Positions 35,008-44,921 of a DNA stretch of 64,000 nucleotides are shown one piece after another. The notes beneath the pieces were generated by a model, which ran no database searches, was not told the DNA's origin, and worked only from the letters and a program-made list of their open reading frames with translations. Positions within the stretch are counted from its first letter, which is position 1; each line of letters opens with the position of its first letter. Origin of the DNA: Microvirga ossetica (GTDB taxonomy: Bacteria > Pseudomonadota > Alphaproteobacteria > Rhizobiales > Beijerinckiaceae); the NCBI RefSeq assembly GCF_002741015.1, contig NZ_CP016616.1, positions 4,125,501 to 4,189,500 of the forward strand, in the 5' to 3' direction. A program made the position numbers and the translations under genes.

Positions 35008-37038
35008 GTGCCAGGATTTCGAGACCATGTTCCATCGGTCCGCTTCTACAGGGAGATCGTGCCTCAATTGTCGTGGCTGAGCACCAACCGACGGATCTTG
35101 TGTCTCTTTTGCGTGGGCGTTCTGTTCAGTGGGCTGCCGCTCGCGCCTGCCTTCGCGTTCGACCTCTTCGGCTGGTTCCGCGGCAGCAGTGACGCGCCGC
35201 CCGCTCCCAGCGCGGATGCCCTGCCGTACTCCCTCGATATCGTCATCGGCGGCGAAAACGACGATCTGGAGCAGACCATCAAGGATGCGTCGACCCTTCA
35301 GAGCCTGCAATCTGATCCTCCCCCCGATTCCGCGGCCCTCATCAGCCGCGCCCAAGCCGATCTGCCGCGCCTGATCGATGCGCTTTGGGGCGCGGGGTTC
35401 TACAATGCCCGCGTGACGATCAACGTGGCGGGCGTGCCGATGGTCCTGCAGGCGCCGCGCACGGGGGCGGCGATCCGGGCCGCGGCCGGCTACCGGTCGC
35501 GGGCTCTCGTGCCCATCCAGATCGTCGCGGATCCGGGGCCGCAATTCGCCCTCAGGGATGTGAACGTCTTCGATGCGCGGACACGCCTGGCCTATGCGCC
35601 GAGCGAGCTTCCGCCGCGGGTGGTGCAGATCAAGCCGGGAGACCCGGCCCGCTCCGCCGACATCCTCGCCGCCGAGGCGCGCATCGTCGATTATTTCCGC
35701 GCCCAGTCGCGCCCCTTCGCCAAGATTCAGCGGCAGGACCCGGTCGTCTACCACCAGGCTCAGGTGATGGATGTGGGGCTGGGCGTCGATCCGGGGCCGA
35801 AGGCTGGCATCGGGGCGATCACGATCCAGGGGGCCGAAGGCGTCGACCCGGCCGTGGTGCGCTCCTTCATCTACACCGAACCAGGCGATCCTTATTCCCC
35901 CGCGACACTTGCCTCCATGCGCAAGTCGATCTCCCAGATCGAGGCGCTGGGCTCGGTGCGCATCCGCGAGGCCGAAGTCCTGGACGCCTACGGCAATCTC
36001 CCGCTTTTCGTGGAACTCACCGAGCGGCCGCTGCGGGTCATCGGGGCGTCGGCCCAGTATTCCACGACGGACGGGCCGGCGCTGCGGGCCTATTGGGCGC
36101 ACCGGAACCTGTTCGGCGGCGCCGAGAGGCTGCGTCTCGAGGGCAGCGTCTTCTATCTCACCGAGGACGGCGGGCAGCCGGATCGGGACGAGGGCTGGAA
36201 CTGGGATAATCTCGGCGGAAGGTTCCGCGCGAGCTTCCTGAAGCCGGCTCTCTGGGGAACCCGGAACGATCTTTTGGTCGACGGGCTCGCCGAGCGCGAT
36301 CGGACGGTAGGCTATACCAGCCGGTTCGTGAACGTGTCCGCCGGCATCCGTCACCGATTCAGCCAAACCTTCTCGATTCAAGGCGGCATCGAATACGAAC
36401 GCGGGCAGTCCACGGACATCCTGGGTCAGATCGACTATACGCTGGTCGGCCTGCCGGTGTCCCTGAACTACGATTCCACCGACGACCTCCTCAACCCCAC
36501 GAAGGGGTTCCGGGTTCTTGCGTCGGTGGCGCCATATCCGGAGATCCTCGGCTCCTCGGTCCCGATCACGATCGCCAAGGGCACGGCCTCGACCTATTTC
36601 TCCCTCGACGAGGACGCGCGCTACGTGCTCGCCGGCCGCATCGGTCTGGGTTCCATCGTCGGCGCGGACCTTGACGAGATTCCGGCCAATCGGCGTTTCT
36701 ACGCCGGCGGCGGCGGCTCGGTGCGCGGCTATCGCTACCAGAGTCTCAGCCCGACCTTCCTCGGGCAGCCGATCGGCGGCCGGAGCCTGCTGGAAGCCTC
36801 CATCGAGGCACGCATCAAGATCACCAACACCATCGGCATCGTGCCCTTCGTCGATGCCGGCACGGCCTTCGAGTCGAGCTTTCCGGACTTCGACGACAGC
36901 GTCCGCTTCTCCGCGGGTCTCGGCCTGCGCTATTATACGGCCATTGGCCCCATTCGCCTGGATGTCGCTGCTCCCCTCAATCCGGGACCCGGCGACCCCT
37001 CCTACGCCATTTACGTCGGAATCGGGCAGGCCTTCTGA
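35008..37038 (+). CDS. tamA: Outer-membrane translocation/assembly protein TamA
   Basis: A 676-residue Omp85-family protein. A signal-type helix (LCLFCVGVLFSGLPLAPAFA) is followed by about three POTRA domains (about 75-320) and a 16-strand beta-barrel (about 330-676) ending in a C-terminal aromatic (QAF). The substrate-loop VRGY motif is at 572-575. With TamB it inserts certain outer-membrane proteins and spans the envelope. The GTG at 35008 gives a long N-region before the signal helix; a GTG at 35059 after GGGAG is an alternative start. The stop overlaps the tamB start by one base (TGATG). Confidence 0.92.
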   Translation: MPGFRDHVPSVRFYREIVPQLSWLSTNRRILCLFCVGVLFSGLPLAPAFAFDLFGWFRGSSDAPPAPSADALPYSLDIVIGGENDDLEQTIKDASTLQSLQSDPPPDSAALISRAQADLPRLIDALWGAGFYNARVTINVAGVPMVLQAPRTGAAIRAAAGYRSRALVPIQIVADPGPQFALRDVNVFDARTRLAYAPSELPPRVVQIKPGDPARSADILAAEARIVDYFRAQSRPFAKIQRQDPVVYHQAQVMDVGLGVDPGPKAGIGAITIQGAEGVDPAVVRSFIYTEPGDPYSPATLASMRKSISQIEALGSVRIREAEVLDAYGNLPLFVELTERPLRVIGASAQYSTTDGPALRAYWAHRNLFGGAERLRLEGSVFYLTEDGGQPDRDEGWNWDNLGGRFRASFLKPALWGTRNDLLVDGLAERDRTVGYTSRFVNVSAGIRHRFSQTFSIQGGIEYERGQSTDILGQIDYTLVGLPVSLNYDSTDDLLNPTKGFRVLASVAPYPEILGSSVPITIAKGTASTYFSLDEDARYVLAGRIGLGSIVGADLDEIPANRRFYAGGGGSVRGYRYQSLSPTFLGQPIGGRSLLEASIEARIKITNTIGIVPFVDAGTAFESSFPDFDDSVRFSAGLGLRYYTAIGPIRLDVAAPLNPGPGDPSYAIYVGIGQAF

Positions 37039-40000
37039 TGATCAAGACAATTCGCTCCCTCGCCCTCCTGTCCCTGATCGCCGCGGCCGCGCTCGTCGCC
37101 GTCTCGCTGATGGCCGGCCGCCCGAGCCAGGCGCAGAGCGACCAGGGCATCCTGGCAAGCCTGATCTCGCGTCTTCTCTCGACGCCGACCACGCAGGTCA
37201 CCATCGGCAGCATCGAGGGAGCCTTGTCCTCGAACGCCGTCATCCGCGATATCCGCATCGCGGACAAGGACGGCGTCTGGCTCAATCTCGACCGCGCCCG
37301 CCTGGTCTGGAGCCGCACGGCGCTGCTGCGCGGCCGCCTCCAGGTGGACGAGCTCACCGTCGACCGGCTTCAGATCCTGCGCCGCCCGCTGCCGGCCGAC
37401 GAGGCGGCACCTGTCTCCGACGAACCGATCCTGCCCGAACTGCCGGTCCGGGTGATCGTCGACCGCTTTACACTGCAGGAACTGGCCCTCGGCGAGCCGA
37501 TCCTCGGCACCGCAGCCCGGCTGTCGGCGCAAGGCTCCGCCCAGCTCGGCAACCCGTCCGAGGGGCTCGATCTCACCTTCGCGGCCCAGCGCCTCGACGC
37601 TCCGGGGCGGCTTTCCATCAATCTCGACTACGTGCCCCAGACGAACCGGCTGTCCCTGGAGCTGACGCATCAGGAACCCGCCGGCGGCATTGCAGCCCGG
37701 CTGATGGATCTGCCCGGGCTGCCGCCGGTCGATCTCAAGCTGTCCGGCCAGGGCCCGATGAGCAATTTCGCCGCACGGCTCGATTTCTCGGCCGGGCCGA
37801 CCATCGGCGCCGCAGGCACCGCCACCGTCAGGCGGGCGACCTCCGCCTACGACGTGAACGTGGATCTCGCCTCCCGCATCGAAGGGCTGCTGCCGGCTCC
37901 AGCTGCGCCGATCTTCAGCGGCACCACCCAGCTCGTCGGCAACGTGACCGTCGGCGACGACAGCAGCCTGCGCTTCCAGCCGGTCCGCATCACGTCGAAT
38001 GTCGCAAGCTTCGACATGACGGGAACCGTCAGCTCCGGCCAGGTTCTCGACCTGAAGCTCAATGCCCGGGCGCTGCCTACCGACGGGACGAAGACACGGG
38101 CAGGGGAGGCGGAGATCGCCCGGCTCAACTTCGACGGCACGGTTCAGGGACCGCTGACCGCGCCGCGCGTCAACGGAACGCTCGACGCCGCGGAGGTCAG
38201 GCTGCCCCAGGGCTCGCTCGATGCCCTGAGGGCTCGCGTGGCCATGAACCCGGTGGCAGGCGTCACGCCGCCCGACCGCTTCTCCTTCGAGATCGACGCC
38301 AATGCCAACGGGATCAGGCCCGCCGATCCGGCTCTCGCCCGGGCGCTCGGCACGACGCTGTCCGTCACATCCCGCGGCTCCTTCGATCTCGAGGGCATCG
38401 CCAGCGTCGAGACGGCGCGCATCGAGACCTCCACCGCGCAGGCGGGTTTCACGGGAAGGGTCGGCAGCACCGTTCTCGACGGGACGCTTGAGGCGAGCAT
38501 TCCTTCGCTCTCATCGTTTTCCGGACTTGCCGGCCGTGCGTTGCGAGGGTCGGCCAACGTCTCGGCGCGGCTGTCGGGCAACCCGCGGCGCTACGACATG
38601 GCGGCCGTCATCGATGCCAGCCTGCGGGATCTGTCGACCGGAACGCCGGCCGTCGATGGCCTTCTAGGCCGCACTGTCACGGCCGCAGGCACGCTGCGTC
38701 GCATTCCCAATGGCTTCGCGTTCGAGAACATGCGTGTCGACGGCGCTCATCTCGATACCCGCATCGACGGCCGCGCCACGCAATCGGCCGCGGATCTCGG
38801 CCTCGACGTCACCATCGACGAGCTGAGGCAGGTCGATCCGCGCATCACCGCCGGCCGGGCCGGCATCGCCGCCCGTCTGTCGGGCTCTCTCGAACGGCCG
38901 AATGTGACCGGTGCCGCGACCCTGACCGACATGCGGGCCCTTGGCCGGTTCATCCCACGCCTCGTGGTCAATCTCGACGCCAAGGATGTGACGGGCGCGC
39001 TCGATGCGACGCTCACCCTCGATGGTCAGGTCGACGGCAAGCCCGCAACGGGCTCGCTTCATCTGGCAAGGCCGGCCGATGGAGGCTGGCTCCTCGACCG
39101 GCTCGATGTGGATGTCGGTTCGGTGGCGCTCAACGGCAATCTCCAGCTGGGCGCGGACCAGCTGGCGCAGGGCGAAATCTCGCTGTCCGGCAGCAACTTC
39201 GACGATCTGAGCCCCCTCGTGCTGATGAAGCTCGAGGGAGCGCTCGATGCGAAGGTCTCTCTCAGCGCGTCGAACGGTGGCCAGGATGCGCTGGTCACCG
39301 CGCGCGGAGCCCGCTTCGGGGCTTCCGATATCGCCGTCCGAAACTTCGAGACGAGGTTGACGCTTCAGGACTTGTATCGCCGCCCGATGATCGATGGCCT
39401 CGTCTCCGCCGAAGCCCTGACGGCTGCCGGCCAGACCTATCGCAACATCCGCTTCGTTGCCCAGGGCACGCCCGAAGCATCACGCTTCACCGCGTCGGCC
39501 GTTGGCCAGGGCTTCGATCTCGATGCGCAAGGCCGCCTCGTTCCCGGCGATGCGACGCGGATCGAGTTGGCGAGCTTCACGGCGCGTCGCGGCGGCCGGC
39601 GCCTGTCGCTGGCCCAGCCAGCATCCATCGCCTTGCAGAGCGGCACCGTCACCCTGTCCAATGTGGTGATCGCGGCGGATCAGGGCCGGGTGGCCGTATC
39701 GGGCACCATCGGTGACAGGCTCGACCTCTCCGTCGACATCCGCAGCCTGCCGCTTCAGATCGCGGAGATCGTGGTTCCCAATCTCGGCTTGGCCGGCACG
39801 GTCAACGGCAATGCGTCGGTGGGAGGAACCACGGCGAATCCGACCGGAACCTACCGCCTTAACGTCACGGGCCTCGCCACCGCGCAGACGCGGCAATCGG
39901 GCCTGCCGCCGCTGAACATCGATGCACAGGGACGGCTGGCCGATCGCCGTGCGAGCATCGATGCGCGCGTGGCTCTCGGGAGAGCCGGCACGCTTCAGAT

Positions 40001-41339
40001 CTCCGGCAGCGTTCCGATCGATCCGACCGATGAGATGGCGCTCAGGATTTCGGGACGAACCGACCTTGCCATCGCCAACACCATGCTCTCGTTGTCCGGG
40101 CAGCGCGTGACAGGAGCCGCCAATCTCGATCTGTCGGTTGCGGGCACCTTCTCGAGCCCCCGTGTCCAGGGCACGGTGACGATTGCCAATGGCAGCTTCG
40201 TCGACTCGCTGCAGGGCGTCCAGCTGAACGGCATCGCGGCCCGGCTTTCAGCACGCGGGCAGGTGCTCGCCATCGAGAGCCTGACGGCGCAGACGCCGAA
40301 CGGCGGGTCGCTTTCGGCGCGAGGGCAGGTCACGCTCGATCCTGCCGCCGGTCTGCCGGGCGACATCCGCATCACGGGAAGCCGCGCGCAGCTCGTTTCC
40401 AACGAGACGGTCGAGGCGAGCGCGGATTTGAACCTCGCCATTTCCGGCCCGCTTCTGACGCGGCCGCGGGCCTCGGGCAACATCAACATCATCACGATGA
40501 GCGTTTCAGTTCCCGACCGTCTGCCGACGACCTTAAGGCCGCTGCCAGGAACCAGGCATGTCCGCCCGACGCCGACAGCCGCCGCGCGGCTGGCGCTCGC
40601 GCGGCGCCAGCAATCGGCCGCGACCCAGGGCAGGCCTTTCCGTGCCGATCTCGATCTGACGGTGACCGCGCAGAACCGCATCTTCGTGCGCGGACGTGGC
40701 ATCAATGCGGAACTCGGCGGCGATCTGCGTCTCCAGGGTACGACGCAGGATCCGATTGCCATCGGCGCCTTCGAATTGCGGCGCGGTCGCTTCGACATCC
40801 TCGGCAAGCGTCTCGATTTTGTCCGCGGTCGGCTGGATTTCACGGGCGATCTCACGCCGTCGCTCGACTTCCTGGCCGAGACCCAGGCTGGCGACGTTAC
40901 TGCGCGGATCGGGGTGACGGGCCCGGCCTCACGGCCGGAATTCACCTTCAGCTCCGAGCCCTATCTGCCTCAGGACGAGGTCCTCTCGCGCATCCTGTTC
41001 CAGCGGCCGTCCGGCGGGCTGTCCGCCGGGCAGGCCCTGCAGCTCGCTCAAGCCGTCGCGCAGCTCTCCGGCGGATCGGGGAACGACGCCTTCGAGCGCC
41101 TGCGCCGCTCTCTCGGCGTCGACAGCCTCGACATCACGGTCGGTGCCGGCGGCGGGCCGGAGGTCGGTGTCTCGCGCTATATCAGCGACAACGTCCGCGT
41201 GGGCGTGCGAGCCGGTGCCCTGCCCGAGGACAGCGGCGTGACCGTTGACGTCGACCTGACCCGTCGCCTGAAGGCGCAGGGCGAGGTGAATGCGGAGGGC
41301 GGCACCTCCATCGGGCTGGGCTTCGAGCTGGAATACTAA
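37038..41339 (+). CDS. tamB: Translocation/assembly module protein TamB
   Basis: A 1433-residue envelope-spanning protein. The N-terminal helix (about 7-27, SLALLSLIAAAALVAVSLMA) anchors it in the inner membrane. A very long beta-rich periplasmic region of repeated amphipathic strands follows, like AsmA/VPS13-type lipid-transfer grooves. The C-terminal DUF490/TamB domain (about 1090-1433) includes the family block FELRRGRFDILGKRLDFVRG and DLTPSLDFLAET, and it ends in a YDS-like aromatic (FELEY). It is translationally coupled to tamA. It may also move phospholipids to the outer membrane, as proposed for TamB-class proteins. Confidence 0.93.
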   Translation: MIKTIRSLALLSLIAAAALVAVSLMAGRPSQAQSDQGILASLISRLLSTPTTQVTIGSIEGALSSNAVIRDIRIADKDGVWLNLDRARLVWSRTALLRGRLQVDELTVDRLQILRRPLPADEAAPVSDEPILPELPVRVIVDRFTLQELALGEPILGTAARLSAQGSAQLGNPSEGLDLTFAAQRLDAPGRLSINLDYVPQTNRLSLELTHQEPAGGIAARLMDLPGLPPVDLKLSGQGPMSNFAARLDFSAGPTIGAAGTATVRRATSAYDVNVDLASRIEGLLPAPAAPIFSGTTQLVGNVTVGDDSSLRFQPVRITSNVASFDMTGTVSSGQVLDLKLNARALPTDGTKTRAGEAEIARLNFDGTVQGPLTAPRVNGTLDAAEVRLPQGSLDALRARVAMNPVAGVTPPDRFSFEIDANANGIRPADPALARALGTTLSVTSRGSFDLEGIASVETARIETSTAQAGFTGRVGSTVLDGTLEASIPSLSSFSGLAGRALRGSANVSARLSGNPRRYDMAAVIDASLRDLSTGTPAVDGLLGRTVTAAGTLRRIPNGFAFENMRVDGAHLDTRIDGRATQSAADLGLDVTIDELRQVDPRITAGRAGIAARLSGSLERPNVTGAATLTDMRALGRFIPRLVVNLDAKDVTGALDATLTLDGQVDGKPATGSLHLARPADGGWLLDRLDVDVGSVALNGNLQLGADQLAQGEISLSGSNFDDLSPLVLMKLEGALDAKVSLSASNGGQDALVTARGARFGASDIAVRNFETRLTLQDLYRRPMIDGLVSAEALTAAGQTYRNIRFVAQGTPEASRFTASAVGQGFDLDAQGRLVPGDATRIELASFTARRGGRRLSLAQPASIALQSGTVTLSNVVIAADQGRVAVSGTIGDRLDLSVDIRSLPLQIAEIVVPNLGLAGTVNGNASVGGTTANPTGTYRLNVTGLATAQTRQSGLPPLNIDAQGRLADRRASIDARVALGRAGTLQISGSVPIDPTDEMALRISGRTDLAIANTMLSLSGQRVTGAANLDLSVAGTFSSPRVQGTVTIANGSFVDSLQGVQLNGIAARLSARGQVLAIESLTAQTPNGGSLSARGQVTLDPAAGLPGDIRITGSRAQLVSNETVEASADLNLAISGPLLTRPRASGNINIITMSVSVPDRLPTTLRPLPGTRHVRPTPTAAARLALARRQQSAATQGRPFRADLDLTVTAQNRIFVRGRGINAELGGDLRLQGTTQDPIAIGAFELRRGRFDILGKRLDFVRGRLDFTGDLTPSLDFLAETQAGDVTARIGVTGPASRPEFTFSSEPYLPQDEVLSRILFQRPSGGLSAGQALQLAQAVAQLSGGSGNDAFERLRRSLGVDSLDITVGAGGGPEVGVSRYISDNVRVGVRAGALPEDSGVTVDVDLTRRLKAQGEVNAEGGTSIGLGFELEY

Positions 41340-41348
41340 ACCATGAAA

Positions 41349-41373
41349 GAGGGGCGGCTCTCGGGCGCCCCTC
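41349..41373. terminator. Terminator-like hairpin between convergent tamB and the MetI-type permease gene
   Basis: GAGGGGCG (41349-41356) and CGCCCCTC (41366-41373) pair around a 9-base loop, with an AAAGA run on the left and ACTCCTT on the right. Its place between two convergent 3' ends supports a bidirectional role. Confidence 0.65.
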
Positions 41374-41421
41374 ACTCCTTGCAGCCCTCATGCAGGCTGC
41401 GGTTCGGCTCATGTTCGCAGG

Positions 41422-42075
41422 TCAGCGCCGGTCGAAGCGGCTGGCGATGAGATCGCCGGTCGATTGAACGACCGTGACGATGACGATCAGGACGGCGATC
41501 ACGCTGACCATGACGGTCGTGTCGAAGCGCTGATAGCCGTAGCGCATGGCGAGATCGCCCAGCCCACCCGCGCCCACGGCACCGGCCATGGCCGAGGAGC
41601 CGATCATCGACACCACGGTGATGGTGAAGCCGCGAATGATGCCCGGCAGGGCTTCGGGCAGAAGCACATGCACGATGATCTGCCAGCGGCTCGCGCCCAT
41701 GGCCTGTGCCGCCTCGATCAGGCCATGATCGACCTCGCGCAGGCTGACTTCGGCGATGCGGGCGAAGAAGGGCGTTGCCGCAATGCTCAACGGCACCACG
41801 GCGGCCCAGATCCCGATGGACGTGCCGACGATCAGGCGCGTGAACGGAATGAGCGCGACGAGGAGAATGATGAACGGCGTCGAGCGGAAGCCGTTGATGA
41901 TGCTGCCCAGCACCCGATTGAGGCGCGGCATCTCGTAAATGCCGCCGACGCTGGTGATGACGAGAACGACGGCGAGAGGAATGCCGGCGATGAAGGCGAA
42001 GAACCCGGAGGTTCCGACCATGATCAGGCTTTCGAAGAATGCATCCCTGAACATGCTGAGGAAATATGTGGGCAT
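41422..42075 (-). CDS. MetI-type ABC transporter permease
   Basis: A 217-residue permease of the D-methionine uptake (MetI) family with five helices. The coupling loop is GLIEAAQAMGASRWQIIVHVLLPEALP (GLIEAAQAMGASRW, then QIIVHVLLPEALP), and GSSAMAGAVGAGGLGDLAMRYGY is the conserved MetI block. It is last in a leftward operon with a MetQ-like binding protein, but no MetN ATPase is encoded in the window. Given two organosulfur-type flavoenzymes between them, the substrate may be a sulfur compound rather than methionine. The start at 42075 lies 30 bp after the preceding stop. Confidence 0.92.
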   Translation of the reverse strand: MPTYFLSMFRDAFFESLIMVGTSGFFAFIAGIPLAVVLVITSVGGIYEMPRLNRVLGSIINGFRSTPFIILLVALIPFTRLIVGTSIGIWAAVVPLSIAATPFFARIAEVSLREVDHGLIEAAQAMGASRWQIIVHVLLPEALPGIIRGFTITVVSMIGSSAMAGAVGAGGLGDLAMRYGYQRFDTTVMVSVIAVLIVIVTVVQSTGDLIASRFDRR

Positions 42076-42105
42076 GGCCGATGATCCCGCTTTGTCGATG
42101 ATGCG

Positions 42106-43419
42106 TTATGGCGTCGGCGACGAAGCGTCAGCCGCGTTCTTCGCCTGTGTCTCGCTCTGGATCACGGCCTGCAGGACGCCGACCGGCGGCGTGCCGTTCA
42201 GCCAGTAATCGCCGATGGCGCGCTCCCGGTGAATGAGCGGATTGTGGGAGGCGAGCGTTCGGGCGTTGCGCCAGTAGCGATCGAACCGGCGCGACTCGCT
42301 CGTGGCGGATGCACCGCCGATTTCGAAGAGCAACGTGGTCGCTTCGAGCACCTGCTCGATGACGATCTGCTGCGCCTGATAAGCCTTGATGTTGGCAACG
42401 GTGTAGAGCTCCGTCGCATCGTCGCCTTTAGTGGCGGCCCGGTAAGCCTCGTCGATGGCATCGGCGACCCCGTCGACCAGGGTGTCTGCCGTGAACGAGA
42501 GACTTGCGAGCCGTCCGATCACGCTCTGAACGAGAGGATCATGGCGCGGACTGGACTTGCCTGGAACCGCGAATGTGCGGGTCTTGGCCTGCGTGAATGC
42601 GAGGGCGTCCTTCAGGACGGCTCGCGCGATGCCGGCAAGCGCGGCGAGATGGAACAGCTGGTAATACGCGATGATGTACGATGCCTTGGGCGGCTGCTCG
42701 ACGGAAACGCGGCGCAGGATCTGATCCTCGCCAATCGCGACCTGATGGAAGCGCGTCGTGCCGCTGCCGGTGAGGCGCTGGCCGAACCCGTCCCAATCGT
42801 CCTCAATCGTGACGCCCTTGGCCGTCGCGGGAACGGCAAGAGACACATATTCCGTGCCTTCCAGAGCGACAGCCACGATCCAGCTCGAATAGATCGTGCC
42901 GGTGCTGTAATACTTATAGCCGTCGAGGATCCAGCGCGCGCCATCCTTCGTGAGCGTGACGGTGGTTTCCGTTCCTTCCGTCTTCTCGGCCATGGCGGCG
43001 CCGAAGAGGGCGCCCTCCACGATGAGGGAGAACCACCGCTGGCGGTCGGATTCGTCCTTGCTGTTGAGGCGCTCCTCGACGAAGGCGAAATGGGCGCGGA
43101 AGATCTGCGGCAGGTTCGAGTCCGCCTCGCCCAGCTCGATGAGAAGGCGGAATGTCTGCGGCAGCGTGGCGCCGAGACCGCCATGAGCCTGCGGAACCCG
43201 CAAAGCGCCGAACCCGGCCTCGCGCAGCCAGGTCACGGCCTCGAAGGCAAGCGTCCGCGACTGCTCGCGGGCGACCGCTCCTTCCGCAATCTTCCTGAAG
43301 ATCGGCCGGAAGCGCTCTGCGAGATCCTCATAGGAGGCCGGTTCGGATCCGAACCCGTGCAGAGCGTTGCCGGTGTCGACATGGAGATCCGAGGCGAAGA
43401 GACGTGTGGCTGCGGACAT
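42106..43419 (-). CDS. Acyl-CoA-dehydrogenase-fold flavin monooxygenase (SfnB/DszC-like)
   Basis: A 437-residue protein with the acyl-CoA dehydrogenase three-domain fold: N-terminal helices (about 25-130), middle beta domain (SLIVEGALFGAAMAEKTEG...WILDGYKYYSTGTIYSSWIV) and C-terminal helical bundle (about 235-400). The catalytic Glu of true acyl-CoA dehydrogenases is not evident at its usual place. The overall look is that of the SfnB/DszC group, which use reduced FMN to oxidise sulfones, sulfides or similar. Its place between a MetQ-like and a MetI-like gene supports sulfur scavenging. A flavin reductase partner is not seen nearby. Confidence 0.85.
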   Translation of the reverse strand: MSAATRLFASDLHVDTGNALHGFGSEPASYEDLAERFRPIFRKIAEGAVAREQSRTLAFEAVTWLREAGFGALRVPQAHGGLGATLPQTFRLLIELGEADSNLPQIFRAHFAFVEERLNSKDESDRQRWFSLIVEGALFGAAMAEKTEGTETTVTLTKDGARWILDGYKYYSTGTIYSSWIVAVALEGTEYVSLAVPATAKGVTIEDDWDGFGQRLTGSGTTRFHQVAIGEDQILRRVSVEQPPKASYIIAYYQLFHLAALAGIARAVLKDALAFTQAKTRTFAVPGKSSPRHDPLVQSVIGRLASLSFTADTLVDGVADAIDEAYRAATKGDDATELYTVANIKAYQAQQIVIEQVLEATTLLFEIGGASATSESRRFDRYWRNARTLASHNPLIHRERAIGDYWLNGTPPVGVLQAVIQSETQAKNAADASSPTP

Positions 43420-43443
43420 TGTTGTTTCCGTTCGAATAAGCGT

Positions 43444-44844
43444 TCAGGCGAGTTCTTTGGCAGGGACGCTCTGTGTCGCGCCCGACCTGAAACGGGCGCC
43501 CCAATGCTCGGCCGGAAGATGGTTGCGGCCCTCGCCGAACAGCTTTTCACGCAAGGTGCCATCGGCGTAATCGGCCTTGAACAGGCCGCGCTCCTGCAGC
43601 ACGGGAACCACCAGATCGACGAAGTCCGCGAGGCTTTCCGGCGCGACCGTGCGAGGAAGATTGATGCCGTCGATGTCGGCATCCTCGACCCATGAGGCGA
43701 TATGGTCTGCGATCTGCTCCGGCGTGCCTACGAATGGCTTCTGGCGGCTGCCGAGGATCATCTGGTCGATCAGCTTGCGCACCGTCCAGACCGTGCCGGC
43801 GCTGCGCTTGGTGATCGCTTCCAGGGTGGAATTGTTGGCGTTGTTCTTCTCGTACTGGATCGGCTCGTCGAGATCGTATTTCGAGAAATCGACGCCGGAG
43901 GAACTCGAAAAATGCGCCAATGCTCCCTCGACGCTGGCATGGCGGCGATAATCCTCGAGCTTGTCGTTCGCTTCCCTCTCCGTGCGGCCGACGACGAGGC
44001 TCATGCCAACGAAGACCTTCACATCCTGCGGATTGCGGCCTTGGCTCGCTGCTCCTGCGCGGATGTCGGCGATGATGTCACGGGCCACGATCGGGTTCGG
44101 TCCGCCGGTGAACACGCATTCGGCATGTTTTGACGCAAATTCCCGTCCGCGCGTCGACGACCCTGCCTGATAGAGTACCGGCGTGCGCTGCGGCGAAGGC
44201 TCGCTCAGGTGAATGGCGTCGATCTGATAATACGGGCCGTCGTGCTTGATCGCCCGCACCTTGTCCGGTCGCGCGTAGATTCCCTTTGCGCCGTCCGCGA
44301 TGACGGCATCGTCATCCCAGCTTCCCTCCCAGAGCTTGTAGAGCACGTCGAGATAATCGTCCGCGATGTCGTAGCGGTGATCGTGGTCGAGCTGCTCCTG
44401 CAACCCCATGCCGCGGGCTGCGCTGTCGAGATAGCCGGTCACGATGTTCCAGCCGATGCGGCCATTGGTCAGGTGGTCGAGCGTCGACATGCGGCGCGCG
44501 TGAAGATAGGGCTGCTCATAGGTCGTGTTCACGGTCACGCCGAAGCCGAGATGCTTCGTGGCGTAAGCCATGGCCGGCACCAGCAGCATCGGGTCGTTCA
44601 CCGGAACTTGCGCGCCGGCTGCAATCGCCGTCTCCGGACCTCCCTTGTAGACATCGTAGACGCCCACGATGTCGGCGAGGAAGATGCCGTCGAGCTTTCC
44701 TCGTTCGGCGATCTTGGCGAGGTTCACCCAGTAGTCGAGGCTCGTATAGGACGAGGAGAGATCGCGCGGGTGAGTCCATAGGCCATGGTTGATGTGGCCC
44801 ACGCAGTTCATGTCGAAGGCGTAGATGTTGATCTTCTTGGTCAT
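43444..44844 (-). CDS. NtaA/DmoA-type FMN-dependent monooxygenase (luciferase-like)
   Basis: A 466-residue luciferase-like monooxygenase. The NtaA/SnaA/DmoA subgroup is shown by the opening KKINIYAFDMNCVGHINHGLW, the flavin-region NGRIGWNIVTGYLDSAARGMG and PVLYQAGSSTRGREFASKHAE. Members oxidise nitrilotriacetate, dimethylsulfide, dibenzothiophene sulfone and others with FMNH2. The ATG at 44844 was preferred because the conserved N-terminus starts there; a long upstream extension is not homologous. It lies 24 bp before the SfnB-like gene and 77 bp after the binding-protein gene, with no reductase in the operon. Confidence 0.92.
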   Translation of the reverse strand: MTKKINIYAFDMNCVGHINHGLWTHPRDLSSSYTSLDYWVNLAKIAERGKLDGIFLADIVGVYDVYKGGPETAIAAGAQVPVNDPMLLVPAMAYATKHLGFGVTVNTTYEQPYLHARRMSTLDHLTNGRIGWNIVTGYLDSAARGMGLQEQLDHDHRYDIADDYLDVLYKLWEGSWDDDAVIADGAKGIYARPDKVRAIKHDGPYYQIDAIHLSEPSPQRTPVLYQAGSSTRGREFASKHAECVFTGGPNPIVARDIIADIRAGAASQGRNPQDVKVFVGMSLVVGRTEREANDKLEDYRRHASVEGALAHFSSSSGVDFSKYDLDEPIQYEKNNANNSTLEAITKRSAGTVWTVRKLIDQMILGSRQKPFVGTPEQIADHIASWVEDADIDGINLPRTVAPESLADFVDLVVPVLQERGLFKADYADGTLREKLFGEGRNHLPAEHWGARFRSGATQSVPAKELA

Positions 44845-44921
44845 GTTCCACCCGGATTGAATGTCTGGTGGCCCGCGGATCGGTCGTTTCCGTCCGCAGG
44901 CTCGGGGCGTTCTGGCTGCCG